Below, piece by piece: positions 10,598 to 22,839 of a stretch of DNA of 64,000 bases. Each line of letters opens with the position of its first letter. The stretch's first letter is position 1. This stretch comes from Sceloporus undulatus (lineage: Eukaryota > Chordata > Lepidosauria > Squamata > Phrynosomatidae): the NCBI RefSeq assembly GCF_019175285.1, contig NC_056527.1, positions 112,355,451 to 112,419,450 on the forward strand, written 5' to 3'. Below the pieces are notes generated by a model. The model had not been told where the DNA came from. It ran no database searches and saw nothing but the letters and a program-made list of their open reading frames with translations. Made by a program: the position numbers and the translations under genes.

Positions 10598-13500
10598 CTT
10601 AGAGAAGGAGGAAAGGAAGGAAGGAGTAAATAAGTTTAAAAATTCAGATATAAAGTATTTTCCAGCTGAATAACAGGCCAGTTTTTTGTTTTGTTTTTAT
10701 TAGAGATAATCCATGCTTGCAACATTATCCCACCATGATAAACCGTAATTTATAATATAGTTTCCAAAATAATTTGGCTGAAGGGGGGGAACAGAGTGCA
10801 TTCAAACTCAGTTCACAGATAGCAATGCATATGAGGGGAGGGGGAGACCAAGTTGTCTGTTAAACGTCTATGCACTTCCAAAGCATTGACTGGTGAAAAC
10901 TTACTTATCAAAAACAAACTGAGAAAGTTTGCCCAGAGTCATGATAAGGGTGTAGCGAAATGTCGATTCAAGTCATGGTAGAAATGTATGGAAATGTAGA
11001 TCCACAAAGCTGTTACTCCTTACAGATGACCATCCAGTCTCTGTTTATAAACCTCCAAAGAAAGACTCCACCATTCTCTGAGGGAGCATGTTCCACTGTT
11101 GAATAACTCTTACCATCAGGAAGTTCTTCCTAATGTTCAGACGGTATCTCTTCTCCTGTAGCTTGAATCCACTGCTGCATGGCCTAGTCTCTGGAGCAGC
11201 AATAAACAACCTTGCTCCATCCTCAATAAGATAGCCTTTCAATTATTTAAATGTGGCTATAATGTCACTTCTTAACCTTCTTTTATCCAGACTAAATCTA
11301 CACAGCTCCCCAAGCCACCCCTCATAGGGCACAGTTTCCAGATCTTTCACCATTTTGGTTGCCCTTCTCTGGACATGTTGCAGCTTATCAATAACCTTCT
11401 TGAATTGTTGAAGAAAGTAAGGTGAAAAATGCCTGAATATGACTTTGTACAGGGTCCAGATTTTAGATAAGCGAGATAAGTATTTTCTACTCTGGCCATA
11501 ACTAGCCAGGTTATGAGACAACTGTCCTGCTACTCCAAGGAATGTTAACATTGGGATTTTTGTATGCCAATGGTAGGGCTGAAGGCAACATGGTGCTGGT
11601 ACAACATCTGCCTGATCCAGATGTGTGTTCCAGCCTGGAGGCTGCCAAAGGAATGAAGATCCCATTTCTCACTGGATTCCATTGTTCAGCCCAGTATTGG
11701 ATCCTGCCCATATAGGCTGCCAGTAACCTATGGCACATCCCCATACTGTACTTCTGTCAAACATTCTGTGGGATGGATAGATAAGCAGAATGTATTTGAG
11801 TGGGCCTTTTATGATATTTTCAGACAGAATATTCCTTTCTTGAACACAACAAAATGTCCACTCTGGGAGGTTCTTGGGTTGTTTCCTCTTTCAAGTAATA
11901 ATTTGCATCCAAAACATAATGTACTTATACAAAGACATAGCCATGTTAGTGTGGAAAATCAATGTGCAAAGGGATCTTGTAATACCTTTGAGACTAACTG
12001 AAAGAGAGAAGTTGGTAGCATGATTTCACCTAGAATCAACTGTCATTTGTGGTCATTCTAACTAGTCATTCTGTTGCATCTGAGGAAATAGAATCAAGTC
12101 TATGAAAGCCCATGTGACCAATGCCTGTCTTTCATAATATACTTATAGTTATTATGGTTCATGGTCTAGTGTCCCCTACCTGTCTCATTGGAGATCTTCC
12201 CTTCTGGGCATGTAGCACAGCCATAGCAACAGAATGGTCTCTCCTCTTTCCTTTGTCTATTGTAACCTGGATGGCAATGGTCATTACACAAGCCAAGAGG
12301 GGCAACCTACACATACACACACACAAAAAGAAGATACAGCAAACATTCACTTTCTTCTGGCTCTGTGATTTGTTGCACTGAAATAATGGTGCCAAGGGCC
12401 TAAAGTAAGGTGAAGAAGTACCAAGTGTTATGGAGCCACTCCATCTTCCTTTTTTTTAAAAAAAAAAAGATGAACTTGAGCAATGGGTGCAGTAGCACAA
12501 AAGAGTCCTCTCCAGAAAAGATGTGCAGAACCGGGAGACATTACTAGGGAGTGTGGACAACACCAAGTGAAACCTCATATGAGTTGTCACCTGGTGCACT
12601 TGTGGGAAGGGGCTGCCTTCCAGCTCTGTTGATTCTTCTGGCTGGGTGGCAAAGCAAGTTGTCTACCTTTGCCACTCACCCAGCAGCTCCGCCAGACCTG
12701 GAAAAGGCTACAGGGTGTCCACTGGTGGGAAGGGGTTGCCTTCTGGCTCTGGCAGCTTTGCTGGCCGATTAAGCAAGTAGTCTCCTCCCTTTCCTGCCTT
12801 TCCTGCTCCGCCAGACCCAGAAAGGGCTGTTGAATAGAGGATGGGGTATTTAAAACATTATCCATAATAAGTATGCCACTGGTCTTGAAGACCTCCACCT
12901 AGTTCCTTTCTTCTTGTGGAAGACATTTTGTCTTTTCTTCCACAGTGCCAAGAATCAGCTCCCTTCTTCAGTAAAAAGTGAAGCACACTCAGCCACCAGC
13001 TTTCAAGCTGATAATCGAGTCTGCTTCAGGTTTTTTTCCTGAATTTACAATAGCAAAACAAAAAAGTATAGGGAAAAGTTGTTGTAGAAAAATGTATTAA
13101 AAAGTTTTATTATCCAGTGTGATGGGGAAATAATAATATATTAGCTATAATCCTCTGTCATTCAGGCAAACCATATATATTCAAAACTGTGTACTGCCTG
13201 AAGATGAAAGTCTCAGATAGTATACAATGTCTGAATGTACACAAAATATGAAATACCAGTTTTGACAATAAACCTAAGAGGCTGGAAACTATGAATCCTA
13301 AGTGACACACAAGTAAAAAATGTCCAACATTCAAAGTGCATATAATGGCATGAATGTATGCTCTTCCTAAGGACATATAATGGAAGTAAAAATACACAAC
13401 CAATAAGCCCAAATAAAACCATATGCATTTCAACTCACATCTTCCTCAGTTTTACCACTTTTTCTGAATTTAGCAGAAGGGCATAAAGGAGTATTAAAAT

Positions 13501-16500
13501 AACTGGCACAGAGAGTTTAGAAGTTAAAGGTGTGCCCTACCTGATTAAAATTGTGGTGCCATTGAATAATCTTCTCGTTAATTGAGAATTGTCTACCCTG
13601 TGGAGCTTGTGGGTCCACTTTTCCTACTTTCACTCTCGAGAAAGATTTATTTGGGTATGTGACCCAGTTGATAATGTCAAACCCAGCTTCTAATAAACCA
13701 TTATCATTAAAAAACATCTTGTCCCCAACACTGTTGTTGAATGTGACGCTCCTCAAGAAAGGGTGAAGCTGCACTTGAGAAAAAACAAAAAACAAGGGTG
13801 CATTACATTTAGATGAAGACCCACGTTCTTTTTCCCCTTATTCTTTTAAGCCAAAGATGGTAAATGTATGGCTTCTACATTCTGTTAGATTCATCTCCCA
13901 TCAGTCTTGGCCATCATAGGGAATGGTAAGAAATGATAGGAGCTGAAGCATAAGAACACCTGGAGGGAACAGGTGTTCCACTTCACTTCTTAAAAGCAAA
14001 TTGAATTTGCTTTGAAAGCTTATTAATAGGCTCCTCCAGACGGAGCAAATGTGTTGGACGTTTGTGACTTTTGTTGCTGAGTTTTCTAAACTATCCAAAT
14101 AACAGTTCTGTTCTCCCAGAATATGTTCTGGTGATTCCCAGCATCCGCTGCAAGATTTATTCTCATCCTCAACTTGCTTTCTTTTTAAGTTCAACACATA
14201 TTGAAACAAAAAAGATATTGTCTATTGTTATCTTTTTGTTTAAGAAACTTACAGTGCATCTAATAACGAACATGTCTACAGGTACCAAATGAACAGATTT
14301 TTGTCTGCAACTTGGATTGTGTACTCTCCTTCTAAATAGCTTGACTATTTGTGTGTCAGGTGCATGTGTGTGTTGTGTGCCTCCAAATCATTTCCAACTT
14401 ATGCAGATCATAAGGTGAACCTATCATGGGCGCTTTACAGACCACCCAAAAAGGGCGGTCTGCCGGCGCCGCTGGTTGCTGAGTCCGGGAACCACTGAGG
14501 ACAAACCGTGTGATTCCCGGATGCAACAAAAAAGAAGCTGCAAAATGCAGCTTCTTCTTGCGGTGCAGAAATGGTGCTGCAAGTCACCAATGGTGCACTT
14601 GTGGCGTCATTTCCGCCGCGTGACGTGCGGACGCTAGGCGTCCGCAATGTCAAAATGGCGGTGCCCGTGTAAAACGGGCACTGCCATTTTGTACGCGCCG
14701 AGCGCATACTAGGGTTAGGGGCGTCCTTTCCGGACGCCCCTTTCTAACTCTAGTATGTGCGCTGCACATACTTTCTGCCTGTGCAGAACAGGCCATGGTG
14801 TTTTTTGGAAAGATTTTTTTCAGAGAAGGTTTGCCATTGCTTTCTCCTGAGGCTAAGAGTATGTGACTTGCCCAAGGTCACCCAGTGGGTTTCATGGCCA
14901 AGCAGGGAATCAAACCCTGGTCTTCAGAGTTGTAGTCCAATGCTCAAACGACTATGTCATTTTGGCTCCTATGTACCTTCCTAATTCTGGTGTATAGTCG
15001 GTCCTTCTTATACACGGATTTTTTATACACGTATTTAAGCATACACGGTTTGAAAATGTTCCAAAAAAGTATAAATTTACCTTGATGTTCCATTTTTTAT
15101 TAGGGACACCATTTTGCTATGTCATTATACTTAATGGGACTTGAGCATACACGGATTTTGTTATACACGGGGGATCTTGGAACCAGACCCCAGCGTATAA
15201 CAAGGATCCACTGTAATGAGTTTAATAGGGAGTCAAGTCTCTCCCAGTACAAACAATTCATTTTAAACATAGTATTGTCTCTGAGAAGTGTTCACATGTT
15301 TTGGAAACAAACATATGTGACCTCTTTCAAATTATATTGGCTATACCTGAAAATGTTGCACTTTTGAAATATCCCAAGACTGTCCCCTTGCTCTTCTTTT
15401 GGCTCTGGACAAATACATAGCATGAAGGGCATGCGCCACCACATAGACAGCATTGTAGATGCTGTAACTCTGGCTGGTCATACTCATTTCAAAAACTGTC
15501 GCAGGAAGCCTATCAAGCTTCTCCTCCCCAGTGCAAATATCCTCAGTCATTGAATCAACATTCATGTCTATAAATGAGCAGATGAAGGCTTGCTCCCAAA
15601 AGTCCTTGATAAAGCCATCAATTTCAGAGGGAGGATGCAAATTCAAAAGGAAATTTTGGAACCCCTGCACCACATTGGATTGGATTGCAAAGGACAAGGC
15701 CCCATGGAAGTTTTGTGCATCCATATCTCTCTGAAAAGTTTCTGAAGAGAAATCCCAATGGGCTGTCATAACCCACACTTTCTTTAAAGGCCTGATGCCA
15801 TATAGTTCAGCTGCTACAAACAGCCACTGCACATCTAATGCAGTGTGAGTATCTGCATTTACAACAAATATATCAACATCTGTGTTGCTTAAATTCAGCA
15901 GCATATACTGGAATTTTAGCAACATTTCATTAATATCGAAAAATTCACTGTGGGCTGGTGTTCTTGCAGTGAAGGCTGTACATATCCCTTTCAGGAAAAG
16001 AAGGTGTGTCAAAGTCTGCGCAAACTTTTCCCCTCTGTCATCAGCCATGACAATGATCGCAATCCACTTCCACTGGAAATGTAAAAGAAGTTGTAAAATC
16101 CCAACGTACTGATGTTCTTCACTGGGAAACATTTGGTAGGGCTTTGTAAGCTGGACTTTGTCATTCACTGTCAGAGAAAACAAGCAATAGGTGACCTAAA
16201 CAGGAACACATGTAAATTAAAATAAATACAGTCGGTCCTTCTTATACACTGATTTTTTATACACGGATTCAAGCATACACGGTTTGAAAATGTTCCAAAA
16301 AAGTACAAATTTACCTTGATGTTCCATTTTTTATTAGGGACACCGTTTTGCTATGTCATTATACTTAATGGGACTTGAGCATACACGGATTTTGTTATAC
16401 ACGGGGGATCTTGGAACCAAACCCCAGCGTATAACAAGGATCCACTGTAGATTTCTTTTTTCTAGGAAAAGGAAATCTGGTTGCTTAGTTTTTACAAAAA

Positions 16501-19500
16501 AAGAAAGAAAGAAAATCTATTCATGCACATGAACTAAGATCTTTTTCCCCTGTTACAGGAACTATTGGATGGGGGAAAGATAGTTTGAAAATTGCATACA
16601 TAATTTGAAATAATCCTAAACCATACCCTGACATGCCATGCAAGGATGCAATAAATGGAAAACATTTCTCATTGCTATAGAACAATATGGCAAACCAAGA
16701 TGACAGAGGAAGCTCCTGGCTCCATGTTGAGTCTCCCTTGTCCAAAAGACTTAGGATCAGAGGTATTTTGGATCTGGGAGGGGTTTTTTTTAAAAGATTT
16801 TCTAATATCTGCATTTGCATATACATACATAATGACTTATCTTGGAGACAGGACCCAAGTATAAACACAAAATTCATTTATGTTTCATATACACCCTGTA
16901 CACATAATCTAAAGGTAATTTCATACAATTTTTAATAATTTTGGGCATGAAAAAAAGTTTGTCTGCCTTAGAAAGCAAAGGTGTCACTATTCAGCCATCC
17001 ATGAAAAACATTTTGGTTTTTGGAATATTTTGGATTTCAGAATTCCCAATAAAGGAAATTTAGACTGTATTTTGGTGAGTCAAACTGCTTTCCAAAAGCA
17101 CATTGATTGGACAGCCCCTTGTTAAACATGCCCAAGGATTCATAGCTGGGTCTGCTAATCACTCAAGCACCATTCTTCTCCACTCTGAGTCTTTCCAACA
17201 GAAGACATCATTTTGGAGTTCAGCTTTTCTGACTTTCTGAAGCACAAAAATCCTGTAAGGCTGCAGCTGGTCAAGGGATAATGGTGGGAGTTGAGGTCAG
17301 AAGTTGAGCATGTTTAACTTCAGAAAATACCCAGCCTGGTCTGAATGTGGCTTTTTTTGCTAAGATTTGAGGCTTTATGCCAAGTCCAGTACAGTCAGCC
17401 CTTGGTATTTGCAGGGAATCCATATTTTACACACACACAAACACACACAGTATTCTTAGACGGAATATTTTCTCTACATATCTACATCTGTTACTAATCT
17501 TTCCACCTTTCCTTCTAGTTCCTTCTTCATTCTTCCTTGAAGCTCTGGAAATATATGGTGAAATTTGAAAATATGCCACAGTGCTGACATCTCCATTCTT
17601 TGCACATTTATTTTACCTGTGGGATCTTGTAGAGGCTTAAGATGGAGGCCATATGGAGGGAGATTTCAGAGTCAAGACCCCCAATGACAGCTATGAGATT
17701 CTTCTCTACACCACACTTATAGTTAGGGACTGTCTTCTTATGACGAGAGATGAGATTCAGGGTATTTTGATAAGTCATCCTTGCTTTGAAATAGTTTTCA
17801 TAGATCTGGAACCCCAAGGTAACGTTAGATAAAATCTTGGGATTGTCATTGATTTCTTTCACAGCAAACACCAGTGACAGGACATGTTGATAGTTCTTTA
17901 GCACTGCACTAAAACAAGAGGCATACTGAGTGTATTATGGATGTCATACTTTTTGTGGACTTCTTCTGCCTAAATTTATGTTGAAGAAATGTCAAGATAT
18001 TTATCTTGTAATGAAGTATGAAGGCAAGTAAATTAATTATGACATACTGTACACCATCACAGAACTGGGCCAGGCAAAGTTTCGGCATTATAAAAATGTA
18101 AACTGGTAAATAATAATAGTAAAACCACTACCAGGGATCACTCAATGTTCTTCATTCCTACATTCAGTTGTTTATTTTATAGCATTTAGCAATAGCATTT
18201 ACATTTCTATACTGCTTCATACTGAACTAAGCAGTCTTTAAGCAGTTTACAATGTGTATGCCAATTGCCACCAACAAGACTTCTTCCACCATGTACTGCT
18301 CTTTTTGGTGTGTGCTTTACAAATGAGTTGTTTCTGCAGTTACAATGTCTTGTATTCTTTTGAATGCTTTAGCATTTTCTATTTTGTTTGTACTTCTAAT
18401 GTTTCTTACTAATTTTTTTCATCACCCAGGGAAATACAAATTTGCATGAAATATAGGGGGTATTGTTGTTATCTGCCTTTAGCTGACTTTGACATATGCC
18501 AAGTCTGTCATAGGATTTTCTTGATAAGATTTATTCAGAGGAGGTTTGCCATGGCCTTCCTCTGAAAATAGACTACAGCATTTGGTATTACTTGGTGATT
18601 TTCCTTAAAAGTACCATGCATTATGTAAATAAATGATCAAACAAAAATTAAAAACCCAAATCAACTTAGTTAGTCCCAACTACTATGGATCCACTGAATC
18701 CATTGTTCAATGCGGACTCAACATGTAAGTAAATACCATTAATTTAATGGCTATACTCTAACTGGGACCAGCAATAGAATTCTGGCCAAAGAGTCACAAT
18801 GTACATCAACCATCACAGTTTAAATATATATTTATGTCTGGATTAAGTTTCAATATAATAAACATAACAGTCAGGAGAGGTGATCTATCACCCACACTCA
18901 GGTCCTAATATACACAGTACATGTTTTTCCAGATCGGTTTCCTATGCATACTCTGAACCTCATTCATGATGACAAAAGCTGTCATAGATTAGAGCCCATT
19001 TCACCAGATTCATCAGGTAATTCATGATTCATTGTCAGTTAATTCAGAGCTTCAAATTCTCAGGGGAGGAGAATCCCCAAACATTGTCAGGTATGTTTAA
19101 GTCATCCTATACTTAAGATTATTTGTGATAGATAGTATGGATGAATATATTGATATGCTTTCTCATATATGCCAAGGGGCTCTCAGATGCTTAAAAATGA
19201 ACTATGATGCTTTATTTGCATTTATATTGAATGCTAGAGTTAAGAAAAGTTGTCAAAGTGCTGACAGTTACAGTGACCTTTGTTAAGAATCTTTTATTTA
19301 GCCACATTGGTTTGGAATACAGAGAACACCTTAACTAATGCTGCACAGAGACTATGTATTAAAATCTCAAGGTGTTTTACCCCAGCTAAAGATGAGCATG
19401 AATCAACTTCCTCTATAGGCATGTAACTGATCTACTGTATTTCAACCATTTCAGTCCCAACAGCATTATCTGGTGAAAGCCAATGGTCAATGAGTGACTA

Positions 19501-20323
19501 CCATTTTTAGTTTAAATATCTCTTTACATTTTTTTTTCATTCAAAAATATAAGAGGACACATCAAATATTAGTCAAATAAATCACTCCATTATAACAACA
19601 ACTGTAAAATAAAATCTTCCTCTCGTGTTAGTGACACACCACATCCATCTAAGACTACCATTTTTCCCTTCTGAAAACCAGGGTGGTTTTTCTTTTTTGT
19701 AAAAAAACAAAAACAAAAAGCACGCATAGACAAAATTAGACGGAATGGGCAGGAACTTAAATTTCATCCAAATGGCATTTTAATACCAAAGGTGGATAGA
19801 CTCAGTCAAGGAAACTGTACCCCTACATTTGCAAGACCTTAGAAGGATGACAGGTTGAGTTGGAGGTATCTCATTCATAAGATCATCATAAGTTAAAGGC
19901 GATGTGATGGCAGTTAACAACAACAATAATGCATACATTTGTTCAAAAGATGTGTGTTCTGTCTTTCCTTAAAATGCTCAAAGTAGCTGCTTTCTGAATG
20001 TACTATTACTTCTGGTATCTGTTTGCATGGTGATGCTTATAACCCTGAAACACTGTCAACCAACAATAAAAATGATTTTCTTACGTGTGCATAACCTCTG
20101 TTTGTGCATCCATAGCCACTGTCTGTGGGTTTTGACTGAAGAGCATTGGACTGAATTGGGGCAAGAAGAGCTGGGAAGCCATCCCACCAATGATGAAGTC
20201 GCCTGACTGATAATACTCATGTTGTACATGCAAGGTATCATTCAGTCTACATAAAGCAGGATATGATTTGCCTTCAATTTGAGGGAATACTAGGAGTAGC
20301 AGCAAAATGAATAATTCTGTCAT
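9684..20323 (-). CDS. V2R-B: vomeronasal type-2 receptor, complete (6 exons, 882 aa)
   Basis: Complete V2R gene on the minus strand. Exons: 20323-20085, 17908-17617, 16195-15347, 13768-13541, 12306-12180 and 10597-9684 (239+292+849+228+127+914 = 2649 bp, 882 codons plus stop). By residue: signal peptide 1 to about 20, ligand-binding domain to about 536, cysteine-rich linker 537-578, seven-helix region 579-882. Start is the ATG of [13 protein letters not shown]; in-frame codons upstream add a non-signal N-terminus and were not used. All splice sites are GT/AG and no stop interrupts the frame. More divergent from V2R-A/E than those are from each other. Two twin MITEs bracket exon 3. Confidence 0.95.
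11050..11420 (-). repeat. CR1-like LINE fragment in V2R-B intron 5
   Basis: Contains AGGAAGTTCTTCCTAATGTT, GCTCCATCCTC, a CACAGCTCCCC-type run and TGCCCTTCTCTGGACATGTT, the reverse-strand signature of CR1-type repeats in sauropsids. The remaining intron (10598-11049 and 11421-12179) has no gene; 11930-12115 is another repeat. Confidence 0.6.
11930..12115. repeat. Interspersed repeat (family also at 20770-20942 and 36665-36835)
   Basis: Carries AAAGACATAGCCATGTTAGT, GCAAAGGGATCTTGTAA and CATCTGAGGAAATAG, recurring in the two other copies in this window. Inverted termini in the 20770 copy suggest a DNA-transposon derivative. Class not assigned. Confidence 0.45.
12180..12306 (-). CDS. V2R-B exon 5 (cysteine-rich linker)
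   Basis: 127 bp. Encodes [20 protein letters not shown] and [18 protein letters not shown]. Acceptor follows a CA/TG-rich tract; donor ACAG|GTAGGG. Confidence 0.93.
12590..12840. repeat. Two-unit tandem duplication, unit about 120 bp (V2R-B intron 4)
   Basis: GTGGGAAGGGG occurs at 12602 and again about 123 bases later. GCTCCGCCAGACC occurs at about 12686 and again near 12805. The units have diverged. No coding content seen. The rest of the intron, including 13000-13440, is not recognised. Confidence 0.6.
13541..13768 (-). CDS. V2R-B exon 4
   Basis: 228 bp. Encodes [40 protein letters not shown] and QWHHNFNQ. Acceptor GTGCAG, donor AATCAG|GTAGGG. Confidence 0.94.
14371..14970 (-). repeat. 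tRNA-derived SINE split by a later insertion
   Basis: Minus-strand SINE: 14371-14429 carries the 3' side (TGTTGTGTGCCTCC) and 14794-14970 the 5' side (GACTTGCCCAAGGTCACCCA, AATCAAACCCTGG). The two halves are separated by the multi-hairpin element at 14430-14793. Family is the common squamate type with a CAA-repeat tail; name not assigned. Confidence 0.65.
14430..14793 (-). repeat. Multi-hairpin GC-rich element, copy 2, inserted in a SINE
   Basis: Stem-loops include 14438-14447 with 14453-14462, 14483-14490 with 14514-14521, 14533-14541 with 14546-14553, 14652-14667 with 14675-14690, and a long terminal stem near 14703-14762. Ends resemble GGCCTGTTACAGAC-type termini (CTTTACAGACC left, GTGCAGAACAGGCC right). 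CATGG flanks both sides. Same family as 9125-9446 in the opposite orientation. Confidence 0.65.
14995..15213 (+). mobile_element. 219-bp Tigger-like MITE, copy 1 (V2R-B intron 3)
   Basis: Starts TAGTCGGTCCTTCTTATACA and ends CAAGGATCCACTG, with TA on each side, the target duplication expected of Tc1/mariner-Tigger elements. No coding capacity. Nearly identical in sequence and equal in length to 16229-16447. Confidence 0.85.
15347..16195 (-). CDS. V2R-B exon 3
   Basis: 849 bp. Begins [15 protein letters not shown] and carries [20 protein letters not shown] and [18 protein letters not shown]. Acceptor TTTAG|GTCACC, donor TTTCAG|GTATAG. Near-identical MITEs lie 134 bp beyond its donor side and 34 bp beyond its acceptor side. 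Confidence 0.95.
16229..16447 (+). mobile_element. 219-bp Tigger-like MITE, copy 2 (V2R-B intron 2)
   Basis: Starts CAGTCGGTCCTTCTTATACA, ends CAAGGATCCACTG, flanked by TA on both sides. Same orientation as copy 1, lying on the other side of exon 3. Confidence 0.87.
16735..17065 (+). repeat. Old DNA-transposon-like fragment (V2R-B intron 2)
   Basis: Contains CTTGGAGACAGGACCCAAGT, AAATTCATTTATGTTTCATA and GAAAGCAAAGGTGTCACTAT. A shorter relative lies at 48455-48560 downstream of V2R-E. Probably a Tigger-like relic. A further TIR fragment (CAGTCAGCCCTTGGTATTTG) is at 17391. Confidence 0.45.
17617..17908 (-). CDS. V2R-B exon 2
   Basis: 292 bp. Contains [18 protein letters not shown] and [17 protein letters not shown]; acceptor TTTTAG, donor CACAG|GTAAAA. 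Confidence 0.94.
18465..18580 (-). repeat. SINE fragment (V2R-B intron 1)
   Basis: GTCATAGGATTTTCTTGATA and AGAGGAGGTTTGCCATGGCC match the middle of the common SINE here. The rest of this 2.2-kb intron (17909-20084) is AT-rich with nothing recognised, apart from a partial repeat at about 19785-19932. Confidence 0.5.
20085..20323 (-). CDS. V2R-B exon 1
   Basis: 239 bp. Signal peptide [18 protein letters not shown], then [18 protein letters not shown], the V2R N-terminal motif. Donor CACAC|GTAAG. Phase matches the other V2R exon 1 sequences (length 2 modulo 3). Confidence 0.92.
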
Positions 20324-20769
20324 CTTGAAGAAAATAACTGCTTTTCTTGATACTGACTTCTGTTTAAAACATTCTCGTTCAGTAGAGTAATGAATACTTG
20401 CCTTCAAAACAGAACAGTGCACTGGCAAAGCACAGGAGCTAAGAAACTTTATATAAACTTTCTGAGGCTTTATTATTCCATATGCTTGTGGCTTCCACAA
20501 AGACATGTGTAAATTGTTAGGCAGAAGACTGATTCATGGTGCTTTGAGATAAGTATATGGTGCGTGATCCCTAGGGCATTGCAACTGATGCATGTATGCA
20601 ATTTGTGTATGAAACGGAGGCACTGAAGAAAACATGTTTATCCATCATGTCAGACTTCTTCTCTGCTCCATTGTAGAATGTGGGAGGCACATGGATCCAG
20701 CAAGATTCTGGAAATGGCGGAAATGGTCTTGAGAAATAGCTTGAAAGGAGGTGACCATATTCTACTGTT

Positions 20770-20942
20770 CAAAGGGAACTTGTTACACCTTTGGGACTGT
20801 GTGAAAGAAGTTGTGGCATCTCAGATGACATCTGAGCAAGTAAACCAACTCTATGAAAGTTTATGCTACAACTTCTTTCACACGATTAGTCTCAAAGGCC
20901 CTACAAGATCCCTTTGCCTACTGATATTCCAGACTAACACAA
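20770..20942. repeat. Foldback repeat with inverted ends
   Basis: GTGTGAAAGAAGTTGT near 20799 pairs with ACAACTTCTTTCACAC near 20869. The outer parts (CAAAGGGAACTTGTTACACC against a CTACAAGATCCCTTTG end) also pair. Related to 11930-12115 and 36665-36835. Confidence 0.6.
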
Positions 20943-21682
20943 GTTGTGTTCTACTATGTTAGAATGTACGATAGCCTTAGATAGTTAGAACGTAGCTCGC
21001 CTCAGCTTCACAGTAGGGAACATGCTTTGCACACAGAAAAGCATGAGTTCAATGTATGGTGCCTCTACATTTATCAGATACAAAATAGTGAGATCTAGAA
21101 GAAGCATCTGCATGACATAGTTAATCTGGACAAAGTATAGAAATTATTTTCATGAGATTTGGTGGCATCCACTTATTTGAACAGGTTTAAAGGAGAATTG
21201 GACTAATTCATGGAGGAGAACTCCATTAGTGGCTACTAGTTCTGTTGTATATTAGACCCAGGATCACAGTCAGAATGCCTCTGAATACTATTTGTAGGAC
21301 AACAAGAGGAGAGGACAGTCTGCCTGGAGTTATTTGGTTTGCCACAGTAGGGAAAACGGTTGCCATCACACAGCAGAAATAAAGACGTTTGATATCATTT
21401 TAACTGTCATGGCTCCATCCTGTGGAATCCTAGGATTTGGAGTGCATTACGAGTGCATGTTCAGAATGAATGGAAAATAATGCAGGTTAATATATTTAAT
21501 ATTATGAGTGAACAGGAAAATTAATATTCCTACTGTCCTCATAGGTTGCATGTGGGGGTTTTAGAGGCTTCCCACACCCCTCAAACTTTAAGGGTGATGG
21601 GACCTGAATTTTGGGATGGGAAAACATCAGCAAAGAAGATCTGATGGTCACTATGAAATATGCAGGGTGTTGGCTGATTCAT

Positions 21683-21870
21683 GGCACTCCTCCAGCACTG
21701 CATCCATACAATGCAACACTGAAGGAGTGCCATATAGCCACACCCCCGTGGCTATGGCACCCATTTGAGGGTGCAAAAAAGAGCCACTTTTTCAGTTACT
21801 GTTTGCACCCTCAAGAGGCCAGATCAGGGCCACAGTGTGTGGTTGCTGCGGCCCCGATCCTGCTAGAAAA
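21683..21870. repeat. Hairpin-rich segment, possible third multi-hairpin element
   Basis: Consecutive palindromes: GGCACTCCT/AGGAGTGCC (21683 and 21724), TAGCCAC/GTGGCTA (21735-21754), GAGGGTGCAAA/TTTGCACCCTC, and GATCAGGGCC against GGCCCCGATC. Same architecture as 9125-9446, but sequence homology is unproven. Confidence 0.45.
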
Positions 21871-22107
21871 GGAGCGGCATCTGTTGAGCCCCATCAGTTT
21901 CAGTAGGAAGGCTTATGGTCAGGATTAATGGGGAGTTCAAATGATTCATTATGTCTGGATGGCAACACATTAAAAAAATTGGTATCTTCTAGGCAAGGAA
22001 TCTATTCTACAGCTTGTTAGGCAAGAGTGGTTGGATTGGAGTGGAGAATGTGGGATCCTATTGCATCTAATTCACTATGGAGTCACTGATATGATAATTT
22101 TGTATTT

Positions 22108-22328
22108 GGTCCAAAACACACTGCAGAAATAATTCAGTTTGAGACCGCTTTATGTGCCCTGGCTCAATGCTAGGCAATTGTGGAAACTGTAGTTTTATGA
22201 GACATTTAGCCTTCTCTGTCAAAGAGCTCTGGTGCCACAATAACTACAGTTCCCAGAATTCCCTAGCACTGAGCCAGGACAGTTAAAGCGGTCTCAAATT
22301 GGATTATTTCTGCAGTGTGTTTTGGACC
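22108..22328. mobile_element. Long-TIR MITE
   Basis: About 45-bp imperfect inverted termini: it starts GGTCCAAAACACACTGCAGA and ends with the complement TCTGCAGTGTGTTTTGGACC. No coding capacity. Relatives at 28361-28462, 62390-62604 and, eroded, 7895-8075 and 62655-62816. Superfamily not assigned. Confidence 0.8.
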
Positions 22329-22839
22329 ATTATGAGTTAATTTCTAACTCATTTGTACATTGTAATATGTAACTAGATTAAATTTTCTATTAGAAATTCG
22401 GCCTGCAAAACATAGGCTTCATTGCAACTTAATTTTAAAGAATCCAAGTAGTGGGGGGGAAACTCCCTTGTTAATATGACTTTTCCAAATCACTGTAAGA
22501 TCTCCTAAATGCTTCAGAGGGTTAAATGTTTCCTAGCCTCAGCCTTGACACAGGGAGGCCTGACACAACTTTCAGTATACCTTTTTCATGCTCAGTTAAT
22601 CTACCTCCTAGTCATCTCCATCAATCTTGCAAGGGTCAAAACCATTCCCTTAATCCATGTCAGTCTTCACAATAAGGATTTTTAGAGGTTGCTGTTCCTA
22701 TTTCTCTGCTGTCTGACTCTTCCCTGAAGTTTATATACGACTCTCTGGCATATCTCAATGTCAAGGATCCACTGATTTCTGCAATGCCATAATTATCTCA
22801 CTGTGAGATAATACTGAAAGACTAGAAAAGTCTTCATCT

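Noticed and set aside
20324-20506. Longer N-terminus for V2R-B from 20506
   Set aside because: The extra 61 residues are not signal-like, and the downstream ATG gives a standard V2R leader.
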